A stretch of DNA of 64,000 nt from an uncultured Verrucomicrobia subdivision 3 bacterium. GTDB taxonomy: Bacteria; Verrucomicrobiota; Verrucomicrobiia; Limisphaerales; UBA11358. The translations under genes were made by a program, and so were the position numbers. The stretch covers positions 58,061-122,060 of the forward strand of contig CAITTG010000010.1 in NCBI GenBank assembly GCA_903895255.1. The letters run 5' to 3'. A model generated the notes under the pieces. That model did not search any database and was not told where the DNA came from. It saw nothing but the letters and a program-made list of their open reading frames with translations. Shown here piece after piece: positions 31,813-41,000 of this stretch. The first letter of the stretch is position 1. Every line of letters starts with the position of its first letter.

Positions 31813-34347
31813 TCATTGGAGCAACTGCACGCGATAGAATTCCGTCCCCGCTTGATGGCTGACCGGCCACTGCGCCAGCGAGTTCGTGGCCGTGAGCGTC
31901 GCCAGGGTTTGAAACCCGGCCAGCAGGTTCGTGGCGGACTGGACCGCGTATTGGCTGCCCGGCGTGGCCGGCCAGGAGAGCACTGCCGGCTGGACCGCGA
32001 GCGTCAGGGTGATCGCGGGGAAAAGCCGGTACCAGACTGTCTGGGTCTGATACTGGTGCCCGGAGGTGTCCGTCACCAGCGCATAAAACGGATGCAGTCC
32101 CAGCCCCAGATTGGTCCCCACAATGCTGAAGGTTGTGGCGGGCTGGTTCGAAACCACCGCAATCGAACCGCCCGTGCTGAATAAATTGATACTGGTAATG
32201 TTTGGGGTGTTCGCCGTGATGGTAAATTGCAACGGCTGCGTCAGCGCGGCATTGGAGCCCGCCGGCGAGGACGCGAGCGTGGCAGCCAGGCTGGTGTTTT
32301 GGACCAGGACATTTTCCACCGCGCGCGCCTCGGTGCGCACGCTCGTGCCCTCATAAGCCACCGCCGTCAACTGGTGCCAGCCATCCGCCAACCGGGTGGT
32401 GTCCAGAGTAAAATTCACCGCCAGGCTGTTTGTGCCCGCAGCCACATAAAGGTGGTTGCGGGGAACGATATCGCCGAGGTTGTCGGTCAGTGTGTAAGTA
32501 CCCGGCTGGCTCTGCGCCAAATGGGAGGAGGTGGTTAAAGTCGCCTTGATTTGCGCCGCCGGAGCGCCCGGCGTGCGGGCGTACAGATTGAAGGTGGTCG
32601 GCGCCGGCTCGTAATCCAGGAAATCATCCGCCAGCACCCCGTCCGCCGTGCCCAAAGTCGCGCTGGCATTCACCAGGTTGTACAAGTTCTGAACCAGCGC
32701 CCCGACAGTGCCACCCAGCGTGTGGTTGGTAACCCCCAGCATGACCGACACCCCGTTGGTCTTTTGGATGGTCAGCCGGATCCAGTCCCCCAGCAGCGGG
32801 GCATTGGCCACGCCCTCCTGGTGCAAGCCCAGGGCCACGCTGTTTAAAAAGACCGGCCGGGCCGCGAGCAGGAACGTGGTGGCGTTGGTGGCCGTGCCGG
32901 GCTTCGCACTCGCCAGCAGGGTGACATTGGTGCCGGTCACATAGGTGGCGTGCGATTCCAGCTTGATCCGGTCGCCCAACGGAAAGGCCACCACCTGGGT
33001 CTTGTTGGACTGCAAATTGATGGCATGGGCCAGCCCGCCCGCCACCCGCGCCAGCGTGTCATTAGTCAGCACCGTGTAGGTGGCCAGGTAGCCATTCACC
33101 GTCGCCGAGAGCACGTTGCCCGGGGTGGGCGGGACATTGGTCAGGGTCTGGAAATAGGTGCCGTCCACAAACAGGTCGGCTTGCGCCAGCGGCAGATTGG
33201 TGGTGGCGCTGGCGAAGGTCAGGCTCAGGGTCGCCGGCCCGTGGAGCACCGCCCCGTTGGTCGGGCTGTTCCACACCCCGGCCCCGGGCCGGGCGAACGG
33301 GGCGCACAGCGGCTCGCCCACCATCAGTCCCTCGAACGGATTTAGCACGCTCTGGTAGTAGGCCTCCACGAGGGAAAAGCCGCGCGTCTCGTAAAAATAA
33401 TCCAGTGGATCGGGAAATTTTTGGAGTAACTGGCAGGGCTCCACCACCGTGCCGTAACTGGCCGTCGCCCCCGCCTCCAGAAATGCCAGCGCCAGTGTCT
33501 GGCCGTAGGAATCAAAAATATAACCGCCCCAGGAAGTCAGGTTGTCCGCCGGCGCCCCGGCCACAAAACCATTGGTCGCCAGATCGAAGGCCGGCAGCCC
33601 GGTCTGGAAACCCAGCAGGTTGGTAAAGCTCGTATTGTCCGAGGTGATGCGGCTGACCGCGCTGTTGCTGACCACCTGGTTTTCAAAAACGGCATTGTCC
33701 GCCTCCGCATACCGCACATTCCGCGCCGTATCGTCCGTCTTTTCCAAATATACCAGCTGGGTGGGACGGCTGTGGTCGGCGGCCACGGCGCGGTGCAACG
33801 TGCTTTCCGCCGCCGCCAAATTGGTATCCGTCAACATCATCGCCATAAATGCATTGGTGGCGGCGGTGTTCGGCAGCGCCTGGCTGAAGGGCAGCTCGCT
33901 GTAGGCATAGCTGTTGGATGAAACATCCGGCAGGGAACAAGACCCCATGGGCCCGGAATTGGTTTTGAAACCATAGAACAAGGCCGAGGTGGTGCTGTCC
34001 TCATTATAACCATCCGTCACCCGGTAAGGGATGTCCATGGAAAGCACCACCACTTCGGCCTGGTTCGTCAGGCCGCGAGTGGTGACCAGGTTGACGAGGG
34101 GGTTGACCAAAAAGCTCGTGAACTGGTCCGGCGTCCAGTTGGTCACGCCCCCGGTCCAGCCGGTTAGGCGAAACACATTCTGCGGCGGCACCCCGCGCAG
34201 CTCGCAATAATCATTCCCCAGCGCCACGGAATTGGCGCTGTTCTGATTGACCACCACCATCACATTCAAGCCGCTCTCGCCCGCCCAAACCGTGCTGGCG
34301 GACAGCCAGGCAACCAATAGCCAGCTGATTGACCCACGGAAATTCAT
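31813..34347 (-). CDS. TIGR03790 family secreted protein with C-terminal FYR domain
   Basis: 844 residues. Signal peptide ...SWLLVAWLSASTVWA. The N-terminal half fits TIGR03790: NVMVVVNQNSANSVALGNDY, LRGVPPQNVFRL, VVVLSMDIPYRVTDG and TTSALFYGFKT; members are exported proteins of Planctomycetes, Verrucomicrobia and Acidobacteria with no known activity. The later part contains beta-sandwich segments (FVDGTYFQTLTNV, ADGWHQLTAVAYEGTSVRTE) resembling Ig-like modules. It ends in the shared C-terminal module (LSWPATPGSQYAVQSATNL, then TEFYRVQLLQ). It is convergent with the amidohydrolase operon, stops 12 nt apart, no terminator visible. Confidence 0.85.
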   Translation of the reverse strand: MNFRGSISWLLVAWLSASTVWAGESGLNVMVVVNQNSANSVALGNDYCELRGVPPQNVFRLTGWTGGVTNWTPDQFTSFLVNPLVNLVTTRGLTNQAEVVVLSMDIPYRVTDGYNEDSTTSALFYGFKTNSGPMGSCSLPDVSSNSYAYSELPFSQALPNTAATNAFMAMMLTDTNLAAAESTLHRAVAADHSRPTQLVYLEKTDDTARNVRYAEADNAVFENQVVSNSAVSRITSDNTSFTNLLGFQTGLPAFDLATNGFVAGAPADNLTSWGGYIFDSYGQTLALAFLEAGATASYGTVVEPCQLLQKFPDPLDYFYETRGFSLVEAYYQSVLNPFEGLMVGEPLCAPFARPGAGVWNSPTNGAVLHGPATLSLTFASATTNLPLAQADLFVDGTYFQTLTNVPPTPGNVLSATVNGYLATYTVLTNDTLARVAGGLAHAINLQSNKTQVVAFPLGDRIKLESHATYVTGTNVTLLASAKPGTATNATTFLLAARPVFLNSVALGLHQEGVANAPLLGDWIRLTIQKTNGVSVMLGVTNHTLGGTVGALVQNLYNLVNASATLGTADGVLADDFLDYEPAPTTFNLYARTPGAPAAQIKATLTTSSHLAQSQPGTYTLTDNLGDIVPRNHLYVAAGTNSLAVNFTLDTTRLADGWHQLTAVAYEGTSVRTEARAVENVLVQNTSLAATLASSPAGSNAALTQPLQFTITANTPNITSINLFSTGGSIAVVSNQPATTFSIVGTNLGLGLHPFYALVTDTSGHQYQTQTVWYRLFPAITLTLAVQPAVLSWPATPGSQYAVQSATNLLAGFQTLATLTATNSLAQWPVSHQAGTEFYRVQLLQ

Positions 34348-34478
34348 TCTGCCATGTTACCACAGTTATTGGGTGTCGCAACCATGGATTATAGCCGTGC
34401 ATCCGGCCCCATCCTCCGCCTCTTGATAATTTCTGTTTGCATTCGGGCCGGATTGTTTCATCTTGCCCGCCGCACTGT

Positions 34479-36329
34479 ATGGCTGAAAAACCAAAGAACA
34501 CTTACGACGAGAGCAAAATCAAGACCCTGTCCTCGCTGGAGCACATCCGCCTGCGCACCGGCATGTACATCGGGCGCATCGGCAACGGCAGCCACCAGGA
34601 CGACGGCTGTTATGTCATGCTCAAGGAGGTGGTGGACAACACCATTGATGAATTCATCATGGGCCACGGCAAGGAAGTGCAAATCACCATGGCCCCCGGC
34701 GGGCGCATCACCGTGCGGGATTTCGGCCGGGGCATTCCCCTGGGCAAAATTGTGGACTGCGTCTCCAAAATTAACACCGGCGCCAAGTACAACGACGACG
34801 TCTTCCAGTTCAGCGTGGGCCTCAACGGCGTGGGCACCAAGGCGGTCAACGCCCTCTCCAAATATTTCCTCGCGCGCAGCCATCGCGACGGCCAGTTCGC
34901 CGAGGCGGAGTTCAAGCAGGGCAAGCTCAAGCGGGAGAATTCCGGCGCCACCAGAGAGCCGAATGGCACGTTGATCGAATTTGAGGCGGATCCGGAGATA
35001 TTCAAGGACAGCGAGTTCAAGCTGGAGTTCATCGAACGCCGGTTGCGCCATTACAGCTACCTGAACAACGGCCTGCGCTTGGTGCTCAAAACGCCGGAAT
35101 CACCCGAACCCAAGGTGTTCCTCTCCCGCCACGGCCTCATGGACCTGGTGATGGAGGATTTGACCGCCGATGGCAGCGAGCCGATTTATCCGCCGCTGCA
35201 TTACGCAAGCAAGACGCTGGAGTTCTGCTTCACCCACAGCAACAGCCGCTATGGCGAAACGTTTTACTCCTTCGTCAACGGCCAGTACACGAGCGACGGC
35301 GGCACCCACCTGAGCGCCTTCCGCGAAGGTCTGCTCAAAGCGGTGAATGAATATTGCAACGGCAAGTACGAGGGCGACGACGTCCGCGAGGCGATGGTCG
35401 GCGCGGTGGCCATCCGGCTGAAAGACCCGCTCTTCGAATCCCAGACCAAGAACAAGCTGGGCAACACGGAAATCCGCACGGAACTGGTGAACTCAGTGCG
35501 CCAGGAATTGCTGCAGTTTTTCCAGCGCAACAAGGCCATTGCCGAGAAGATCATGGAGAAGGTGAAGGACACCCAGCAGTTGCGCAAGGAACTGCAGGAG
35601 GTCAAGAAGCTGGCCCGCGAACGCGCCAAGGCCATCACCTACCGCATCCCGCAGTTGAAGGATTGCAAGCAGCACCTGGACCTCAAGAAGGACAAGGGCC
35701 GCGGCAGCATGGTGTTCATTTGCGAAGGACAGTCCGCGGCCGGCTCAATCACGAGCTGCCGCGATGTGAACACCCAGGCGGTGTTCGTGCTCAAGGGCAA
35801 GCCGCTGAATGTCTGGGACCTCAAGCGCGACGTGATGTACAAGAATGACGAGATGTACAACCTCATGCAGGCGCTCAACGTGGAGGACAACACCGAGGGG
35901 CTGCGCTACGAGAAGGTTATCCTCGCCACCGATGCCGATGTGGACGGCATGCACATCCGGAACCTGATGATCACCTATTTCTACCGGTTCTTCGAACAAC
36001 TGGTGCACGATGGTCATGTGTATATTTTGGAAACACCCCTCTTCCGCGTGCGGAACAAGGAGAAAACCATTTACTGCTACAGCGAGGACGAGCGGGACGG
36101 CGCCATCCAGGAACTGGGCGGCAAACCCGAGATCACCCGGTTCAAAGGACTGGGCGAAATCAGCCCCAAGGAATTTGCGCAATTCATCGGCAAAGACATG
36201 CGCCTGAGCAAGATCGAATACTCCGTGCGGGCCGAGGCCGCCGGGATTTTGACCTTCTACATGGGCAAGAACACCCCCGAGCGCAAAGATTACATCATGG
36301 ACCGCTTGATCGTGCCGGTGGAGGACTGA
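34479..36329 (+). CDS. parE: Type IIA topoisomerase B subunit (ParE/GyrB-like)
   Basis: 616 residues from ATG 34479; the upstream in-frame start 34437 adds 14 unconvincing residues. GHKL ATPase motifs: EVVDNTIDEF (ATP/Mg site), VRDFGRGIPLG, and GLNGVGTKAVNALS. The TOPRIM part has FICEGQSAAGS and ATDADVDGMHIR, where the catalytic Glu and the DxD metal pair are present. The wording (DVNTQAVFVLKGKPLN, HVYILETPLFRVRNKEKTIYCY) is closest to topoisomerase IV B of the Bacteroidetes/Verrucomicrobia type. It is an ATP-dependent subunit that decatenates or relaxes DNA together with an A subunit, which is not encoded next to it here. The EGQSAAGS variant (EGDSAGGS is usual) is worth noting. ParE rather than GyrB is my preference. 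Confidence 0.88.
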   Translation: MAEKPKNTYDESKIKTLSSLEHIRLRTGMYIGRIGNGSHQDDGCYVMLKEVVDNTIDEFIMGHGKEVQITMAPGGRITVRDFGRGIPLGKIVDCVSKINTGAKYNDDVFQFSVGLNGVGTKAVNALSKYFLARSHRDGQFAEAEFKQGKLKRENSGATREPNGTLIEFEADPEIFKDSEFKLEFIERRLRHYSYLNNGLRLVLKTPESPEPKVFLSRHGLMDLVMEDLTADGSEPIYPPLHYASKTLEFCFTHSNSRYGETFYSFVNGQYTSDGGTHLSAFREGLLKAVNEYCNGKYEGDDVREAMVGAVAIRLKDPLFESQTKNKLGNTEIRTELVNSVRQELLQFFQRNKAIAEKIMEKVKDTQQLRKELQEVKKLARERAKAITYRIPQLKDCKQHLDLKKDKGRGSMVFICEGQSAAGSITSCRDVNTQAVFVLKGKPLNVWDLKRDVMYKNDEMYNLMQALNVEDNTEGLRYEKVILATDADVDGMHIRNLMITYFYRFFEQLVHDGHVYILETPLFRVRNKEKTIYCYSEDERDGAIQELGGKPEITRFKGLGEISPKEFAQFIGKDMRLSKIEYSVRAEAAGILTFYMGKNTPERKDYIMDRLIVPVED

Positions 36330-36354
36330 GCGCGAAACCAGGCAGGGCGCGGAG

Positions 36355-36384
36355 GCCCCCCGGGGATGGGGCGCTGGGGGGCCG
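36355..36384. other. GC-rich hairpin downstream of the topoisomerase gene
   Basis: GGCCCCCC and GGGGGGCC form a perfect 8-bp stem with a 14-nt loop, starting 26 bp after the topoisomerase stop. No T-run follows on the plus strand, so it is at best a weak or Rho-assisted terminator. Confidence 0.4.
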
Positions 36385-36420
36385 GATTCACGGTCAAAAC
36401 TTGCGATCACGCCATAACCG

Positions 36421-36436
36421 TGCCATGGTGATGGCA
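36421..36436. promoter_or_regulatory. Inverted repeat at the VapB start codon, candidate operator
   Basis: TGCCAT-GGTG-ATGGCA, a perfect 6-4-6 inverted repeat, runs up to the A of the VapB ATG at 36436. VapBC complexes usually bind inverted repeats at their own promoter, and a repeat here would allow autorepression or block initiation. Confidence 0.45.
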
Positions 36437-36684
36437 TGAATGTGACGATCGAACTGGATGCCTCCAACCGGATTGTGCTATCACGCGAACTGCGGCGGGC
36501 GGCGGGCATTCCCCGGCGGCAAAAATTATTGGCCTCGGCAACCCCGGGACGCATCGTTTTGGAAATGGCGGCCAACCCAGCCGGGCGCATTGTCAAACGG
36601 GGCAAGCTCAAGGTCTGGACGGGGGCCGTGCCTGCCGTGGCGATTGAAGAGGCGGTGGAACAAACACGTCATTATAACCGATGA
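36436..36684 (+). CDS. vapB: AbrB-type antitoxin, VapB-like
   Basis: 82 residues: MNVTIELDASNRIVLSRELR followed by RAAGIPRRQKLLASATPGRI, the SpoVT/AbrB fold (I-L-D-x-x-x-R-I-V-L-P/S-x-x-L-R). The C-terminal segment (LKVWTGAVPAVAIEEAVEQT) is the toxin-binding part. Its stop overlaps the toxin start by 4 nt (ATGA), and the gene sits 106 bp after the topoisomerase gene. The antitoxin would hold the VapC ribonuclease inactive and repress the operon. Confidence 0.8.
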   Translation: MNVTIELDASNRIVLSRELRRAAGIPRRQKLLASATPGRIVLEMAANPAGRIVKRGKLKVWTGAVPAVAIEEAVEQTRHYNR

Positions 36685-37082
36685 CCTTCCTGGACACGGG
36701 AATCTTGGTTGGCGCGCTTTTGGAGAGCCATCCGGAACATGCGGTGTGTGTGGCGGCGCTGGAAGAGTCCGACCGTCCATTCACGAACGCCCACGCGCTG
36801 GCGGAGACTTTTGCCACGCTCACCGGATTTTACAAGGTGCCGGTGGAAGCGGCGGGCGAACTGACGCTGGCGTTGCAGAACACCATCACCGTGGAGGCTC
36901 TGGCGCTGGTGGACCATCAAACCGCCATCCGGGAGGCCCGCAGCCGGGGCGTCATGGGTGGCGGGATTTATGATTCGCTGCATGCGACCTTTGCGCGGCG
37001 GAAACATGCCCGGCATATTGTAACGCGCAACCCGTCGCATTTTCAGCATGTGGCGCCGGACATTGAAATTTTGACCCCTTAG
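36681..37082 (+). CDS. vapC: PIN-domain ribonuclease toxin, VapC-like
   Basis: 133 residues, a normal VapC length. PIN acidic residues are visible at Asp5 (FLDTGI), Glu42 (LAETFA) and Asp98 (IYDSLH); the wording NAHALAETFATLTG and GGGIYDSLHATFARR is typical. The toxin cleaves RNA (tRNA or rRNA) in the cytoplasm when freed from VapB. It overlaps the antitoxin by 4 nt. Its TAG stop includes the first two bases of the 29-bp inverted end of the repeat element that follows, so the element abuts this gene exactly. Confidence 0.85.
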   Translation: MTFLDTGILVGALLESHPEHAVCVAALEESDRPFTNAHALAETFATLTGFYKVPVEAAGELTLALQNTITVEALALVDHQTAIREARSRGVMGGGIYDSLHATFARRKHARHIVTRNPSHFQHVAPDIEILTP

Positions 37083-37245
37083 CCGGAACCATGCAATAGA
37101 AACGCAGTGGTTGCGCAGCGGATTTTTACGCAAGGCAAGGAGTGAGGCGCGTAGCATATCCTTGATGGATCTGGCAGCGCCTCACGACGCAGTCCTTACG
37201 CAAAAGACCAGGCAAACACTGCGTTTCTATTGCATGGTTCCGGCT
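37081..37245. mobile_element. 165-bp foldback element with perfect 29-bp terminal inverted repeats (MITE-like)
   Basis: Left end 37081-37109 and right end 37217-37245 are perfect inverted copies of each other (29 bp, starting AGCCGGAACCATGCAATAGA on the left). Inside, GTGAGGCGC and GCGCCTCAC form a second 9-bp inverted pair flanking a short centre with ATCC/GGAT. There is no open frame of interest. It abuts the VapC stop. A related end occurs near 63841. It looks like a non-autonomous transposon or repeat that can form a large hairpin; no clear target-site duplication is visible. Confidence 0.8.
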
Positions 37246-37291
37246 TTGGCAGCCGTTTGCATTCCGGGATGGTTTGTGGCACCAATGATCT

Positions 37292-37512
37292 ATGAAGCCT
37301 GATGCGAAGAAATTCTGGTTTCCCGCCAAGCGCTATGGCTGGGGGTGGGGTGCTCCCCGCTGCTGGCAGGGCTGGGTGTTTCTGGCGGGCTGGCCCGCCC
37401 GGACAAACATCCCGTTCTGTTCGCCCTGCACCTGACCGTCATGACCGCGGTGCTCATCCTCGTCTGCCTGCTCAAGGGCGAAAAACCCGGCTGGCACTGG
37501 GGCGGCAAGTAA
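37292..37512 (+). pseudogene. Small membrane-protein gene with a frameshift
   Basis: From ATG 37292 one frame gives MKPDAKKFWFPAKRYGWGWG followed by APRCWQGWVFL, and a second frame (stop TAA 37510-37512) gives LARPDKHPVLFALHLTVMTA and VLILVCLLKGEKPGWHWGGK. Together they match a small conserved inner-membrane protein (about 75 residues; an aromatic WGWG..WQGW start, one or two helices, a GEKP.W.WGGK end). The frames differ, so a small insertion or deletion lies between about 37350 and 37400. A programmed frameshift is possible but nothing marks one. Sequencing error is another option. Confidence 0.55.
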
Positions 37513-37517
37513 AGCCC

Positions 37518-38072
37518 TCATTGGGCTCCGGATACCAGATTCAACCGCACCGCCGTGGACAGGCGCACCGCGAATTGCCGGATCGTTTTCTCAATCCCCT
37601 TCACCGGTTCATAGCCATGCGCACCTGCGGGATACGCGCGGATGGCGACATAATCATACAATTTAACGGCCGGCCGCTTTGGCAGGTCGGTCAAAAACAC
37701 GAGGCCAACGCACGGTGCGCCTGGTTCGTCCGTTTCCGCCGCGGGCCGTTGGGGCGAAACGGTCGCGGTGCCCGTCACCACCCACAACTGGCGATAATGC
37801 GGGTCCAGCAGATTAGTATAACCACTATCCACCACCAACCCTTTCGGCAAAACCTGCAACACCCGCCCGCAAATCTGCCGCTCACCGCGCCGGCAGCCGG
37901 GCCGGATTTGCTCCGCGCGCTGGGCCCGCTGGCGCTCGCTGGCCTCGCGTGCCACGCCATTGGTGCCACCGGCCGGGTAGGGGGGCGCCACGCCATTGGT
38001 CTGGGCCCGGGCCGGAAGCACCGCCAGCGCCAGTCCCAGCAGGACGCCCCAGTTTAATTTCGCCATTGCCAT
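37518..38072 (-). CDS. Small exported protein of unknown function
   Basis: 184 residues with a signal peptide (MAMAKLNWGVLLGLALAVLPARA). The mature part contains GRVLQVLPKGLVVDSGYTNL and LYDYVAIRAYPAGAHGYEPV, short beta-type segments with two conserved-looking Cys in CRRGERQICG. No family recognised. It starts one base after the stop of the 2092-residue gene on the same strand, so it should be cotranscribed and may serve it. Confidence 0.7.
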   Translation of the reverse strand: MAMAKLNWGVLLGLALAVLPARAQTNGVAPPYPAGGTNGVAREASERQRAQRAEQIRPGCRRGERQICGRVLQVLPKGLVVDSGYTNLLDPHYRQLWVVTGTATVSPQRPAAETDEPGAPCVGLVFLTDLPKRPAVKLYDYVAIRAYPAGAHGYEPVKGIEKTIRQFAVRLSTAVRLNLVSGAQ

Positions 38073-38073
38073 G

Positions 38074-41000
38074 TCAGGGCTGCTGGTAGCAGCGGTAGAA
38101 GCGCGCCCGCCCGGCGGGCGCGGCCGGGTCCAGCAGGAAAAATGGCGTGACCGGCGCCACGTTGGTGCTCAGGGAAACCCAGTTCACCAGGTTGCAACTG
38201 GATTGCAGCACATAGCTCTTGCCCGCCACGCCCGCCACCTGTGCGGCGAACCCGCCATTGGTCCAGGCATAAGCACCGGTGAATACCACCGGGGGCTGCA
38301 CGGCGAACAGACTGCTGGTGGCCACGCTGTTGGTGTAACCCGCCTCCCAGGCGTTGACCGTCACCGTGGCGCTTTTGGTCAGCACAAACGGGCCGGCGTA
38401 CGCCAGCGAGGCCGGTGTGGGCAGGGAGCCGTCCAGGGTGTAATACAGGGTGGCATTGGTGTCCGGCGGCTGCAGGCTCACCTCCACGGACTGCACAAAG
38501 GTGCCGCCGGCGGGGCTGATGCCCGGGGGCGGCAGGGCGGGAATGCCCGGCAGGCTGCCAATCCAGCCGGCCACCACGGCCAGGGCGTTGCTGTCCGCCA
38601 CGCTGTGCGCCGCCGGCGGCATGCGCACACCCCGGACGAGGCTGTCCGCCCTTTGATAGAGCATGGAGCGCCAGATGTCCTGCGGGCTGACCACATAAGC
38701 ATTGTCCACGCCCAGGTTGGCAATCACGGGGCCGTACACCAGGCTTTGATTGGTCAGCGCCGTGTCATAGCGCGCGTCAAAACTGGGACCCGCCCCGCCG
38801 GGTTGATGACAGCCGGCGCAATTCGCATCAATATACGACTTCACCCGGCAGAGGAGTGGGGCCCCGTCATTGGTGACCGCCACCATGGCCGCCAGCTGGG
38901 TGATCCCGGCATCGTCGAAGGCCGGGTTGATCAGTCCCAGTTGATTGAGCGTGCGCAACTGATTGTCACTCACCCCCGTGGCCGGGTAAGTAAAACTGCC
39001 ATTCAACTGGCGCGTGTTGACGCCCAGCACATAACCGGCATTGGCGTTGTGGCAGCTCAGGCAGGCGGACGGGCTGGGATAATTCCACACCTGGGTCACC
39101 GTGCCGGTGGCGTTGGTGATGACCAGGTTCTCCGTCAGGCTGTTGGTGAGGAGGTCCGCGTCACTGTTATCCGGCCGCCACTTGTAGGTGATGCCATAGG
39201 CGGCGCCGTAAGGGTCGCGCACCAGCACGCGGGTTTCCAACCGGCGCAGGGGCGCGTTGCTATTGGTCTGGTCCGTGGCCAGGGCCAGGTTTTGGACAAA
39301 GACGGTGCCGCCTGGAAAGCTCCAGGGGCCGGTTGGGGTGAAACTGATTTGCTGGTCGGGAGTGTTCTGGCCGCCGGCGAAAGGCACGGCCAGCCAGTGA
39401 GAGCCTGCCGCGCCATCTGACCAGGCCGGCGTGTTGGGCGTGTAAGCAATCAGCCCCATGGCGGGCACTAGATTGGTGAGGTCGGTGAACAAACCCGCCT
39501 GGGAGAGGGTGGTCGGTAACGCGCCATTAATGGCGGCGGGCAGGTTATAGTACGCCGGGGTCACCGGTCGGTTGGTGAGTCCATAGGGCAGGCCACTGCC
39601 GGCATTGACCGTAAGCACCACCGGCGCTGAGGTGCTGGCCAGACCGCTGCCATCCGTGGCCACCGCCGTCAGAGTCAGGCTGCCCGCGGCCAGGCCGCTG
39701 ACCGTAAGGGTGTAAGGCGGGTTGGTGAGTCCCCCGAGACAGACGCCATTGGTGTAAAACAACACCTGGCTGAGCGGATTGTACTGCGCGGCGGCCTCGG
39801 CAGTGAGGGTGACACTGGAACCGCCCGTGAGGGTGGTGCCATTGGTCGGCGCGCTAATGGCCACCACCGGCGGGGGATTCGTGTGGGGATAAAGTTGCGT
39901 GGTGGGCACATCGGCCAAAGGCGTGGAGGGGCTGGACCAGCGGAGTTCGACCACTGCGGCGCAACAGCCCTGAAAATAATCCAGCTCGAGGTTGTAGAGC
40001 TGCCCGGCCTTGAGGGCGATGGACCCCTGGTAAGTGGTCGTGGCTTCTTCCACCCAGCCATCGAAAATTTCCTGGCCGTTCACCCGCAGCCGGATGCCAT
40101 CATCCGCCGTCCCATAAAATGTGTAGGTTTCGTCAAACTGCGGCTGCACCGAACCGGTCCAGGCTACCGTAAAATTCTGCTGGCCCACCGAGGGGTCCGG
40201 CCCGGCCGCGCTCCAGTTGAAATCGATGAGCGGATCCACCCGCACCAGCGTGGGAGTATTCGTCATGGTCCCCGCCTGCCCGGCGTAATAAGCCCCCGTC
40301 AGTCCCGTGCCCGTGCCCACGGCGGAATGGTTCAGGAACGCGGCCAGCACCACCTGGCTGCTCACCGCCCCCGGCTGGGCGGCCCGCACGTTCAGACCCG
40401 CCGAATTCGTCAGCACCAGCGGGCCGGTGTATAAAGTTGAATTCGTGCCGGGGATGGAACCGTCCAGGGTGTAATACAGCGCGGCCCCCGGCGCGGCATC
40501 CGCCAGCGTGACGGTGATCGTATTGGTAAACCTCCCGCCCGGGGGGCTGATGGTGGGCGGCGGCAAAAACACGCCTTTGCCGTAAACACTCAGGCTGAAG
40601 TCTCCGCCCGCATAAACCTTGCCGCCCGCCACCGTGGGCACCGTCCATTTCACCGCCGCCCCGGCCACATCCCGGCCCGGCACCTGACTGCTGTTGTAGA
40701 GTTCGGCCAGATTCGTCGCGTTATAAGCGTGCAGCACGGCCGGGCCGCCATTGGGCCACGCATCTGTTTCCAGCGCCCAGACAATCCCGTCGTTCGTGCC
40801 GTTGGCCGAAACCGCCGGACCCCCCCCCGGTCCCCCAAAGGTCACGCTGGAACTGATCGCGGCGTTGGTGTTGATCACCGCCCCGGCGATGGGGAAACCC
40901 CGCAGCACATCGTCATTCCCTTGAAAGTACAGGGTGTTGTTAAACCAGGCAGGCACCAGAAAATTCCAGGGGGTGCCGATGGCGTTGGGAATTTCCTGCA

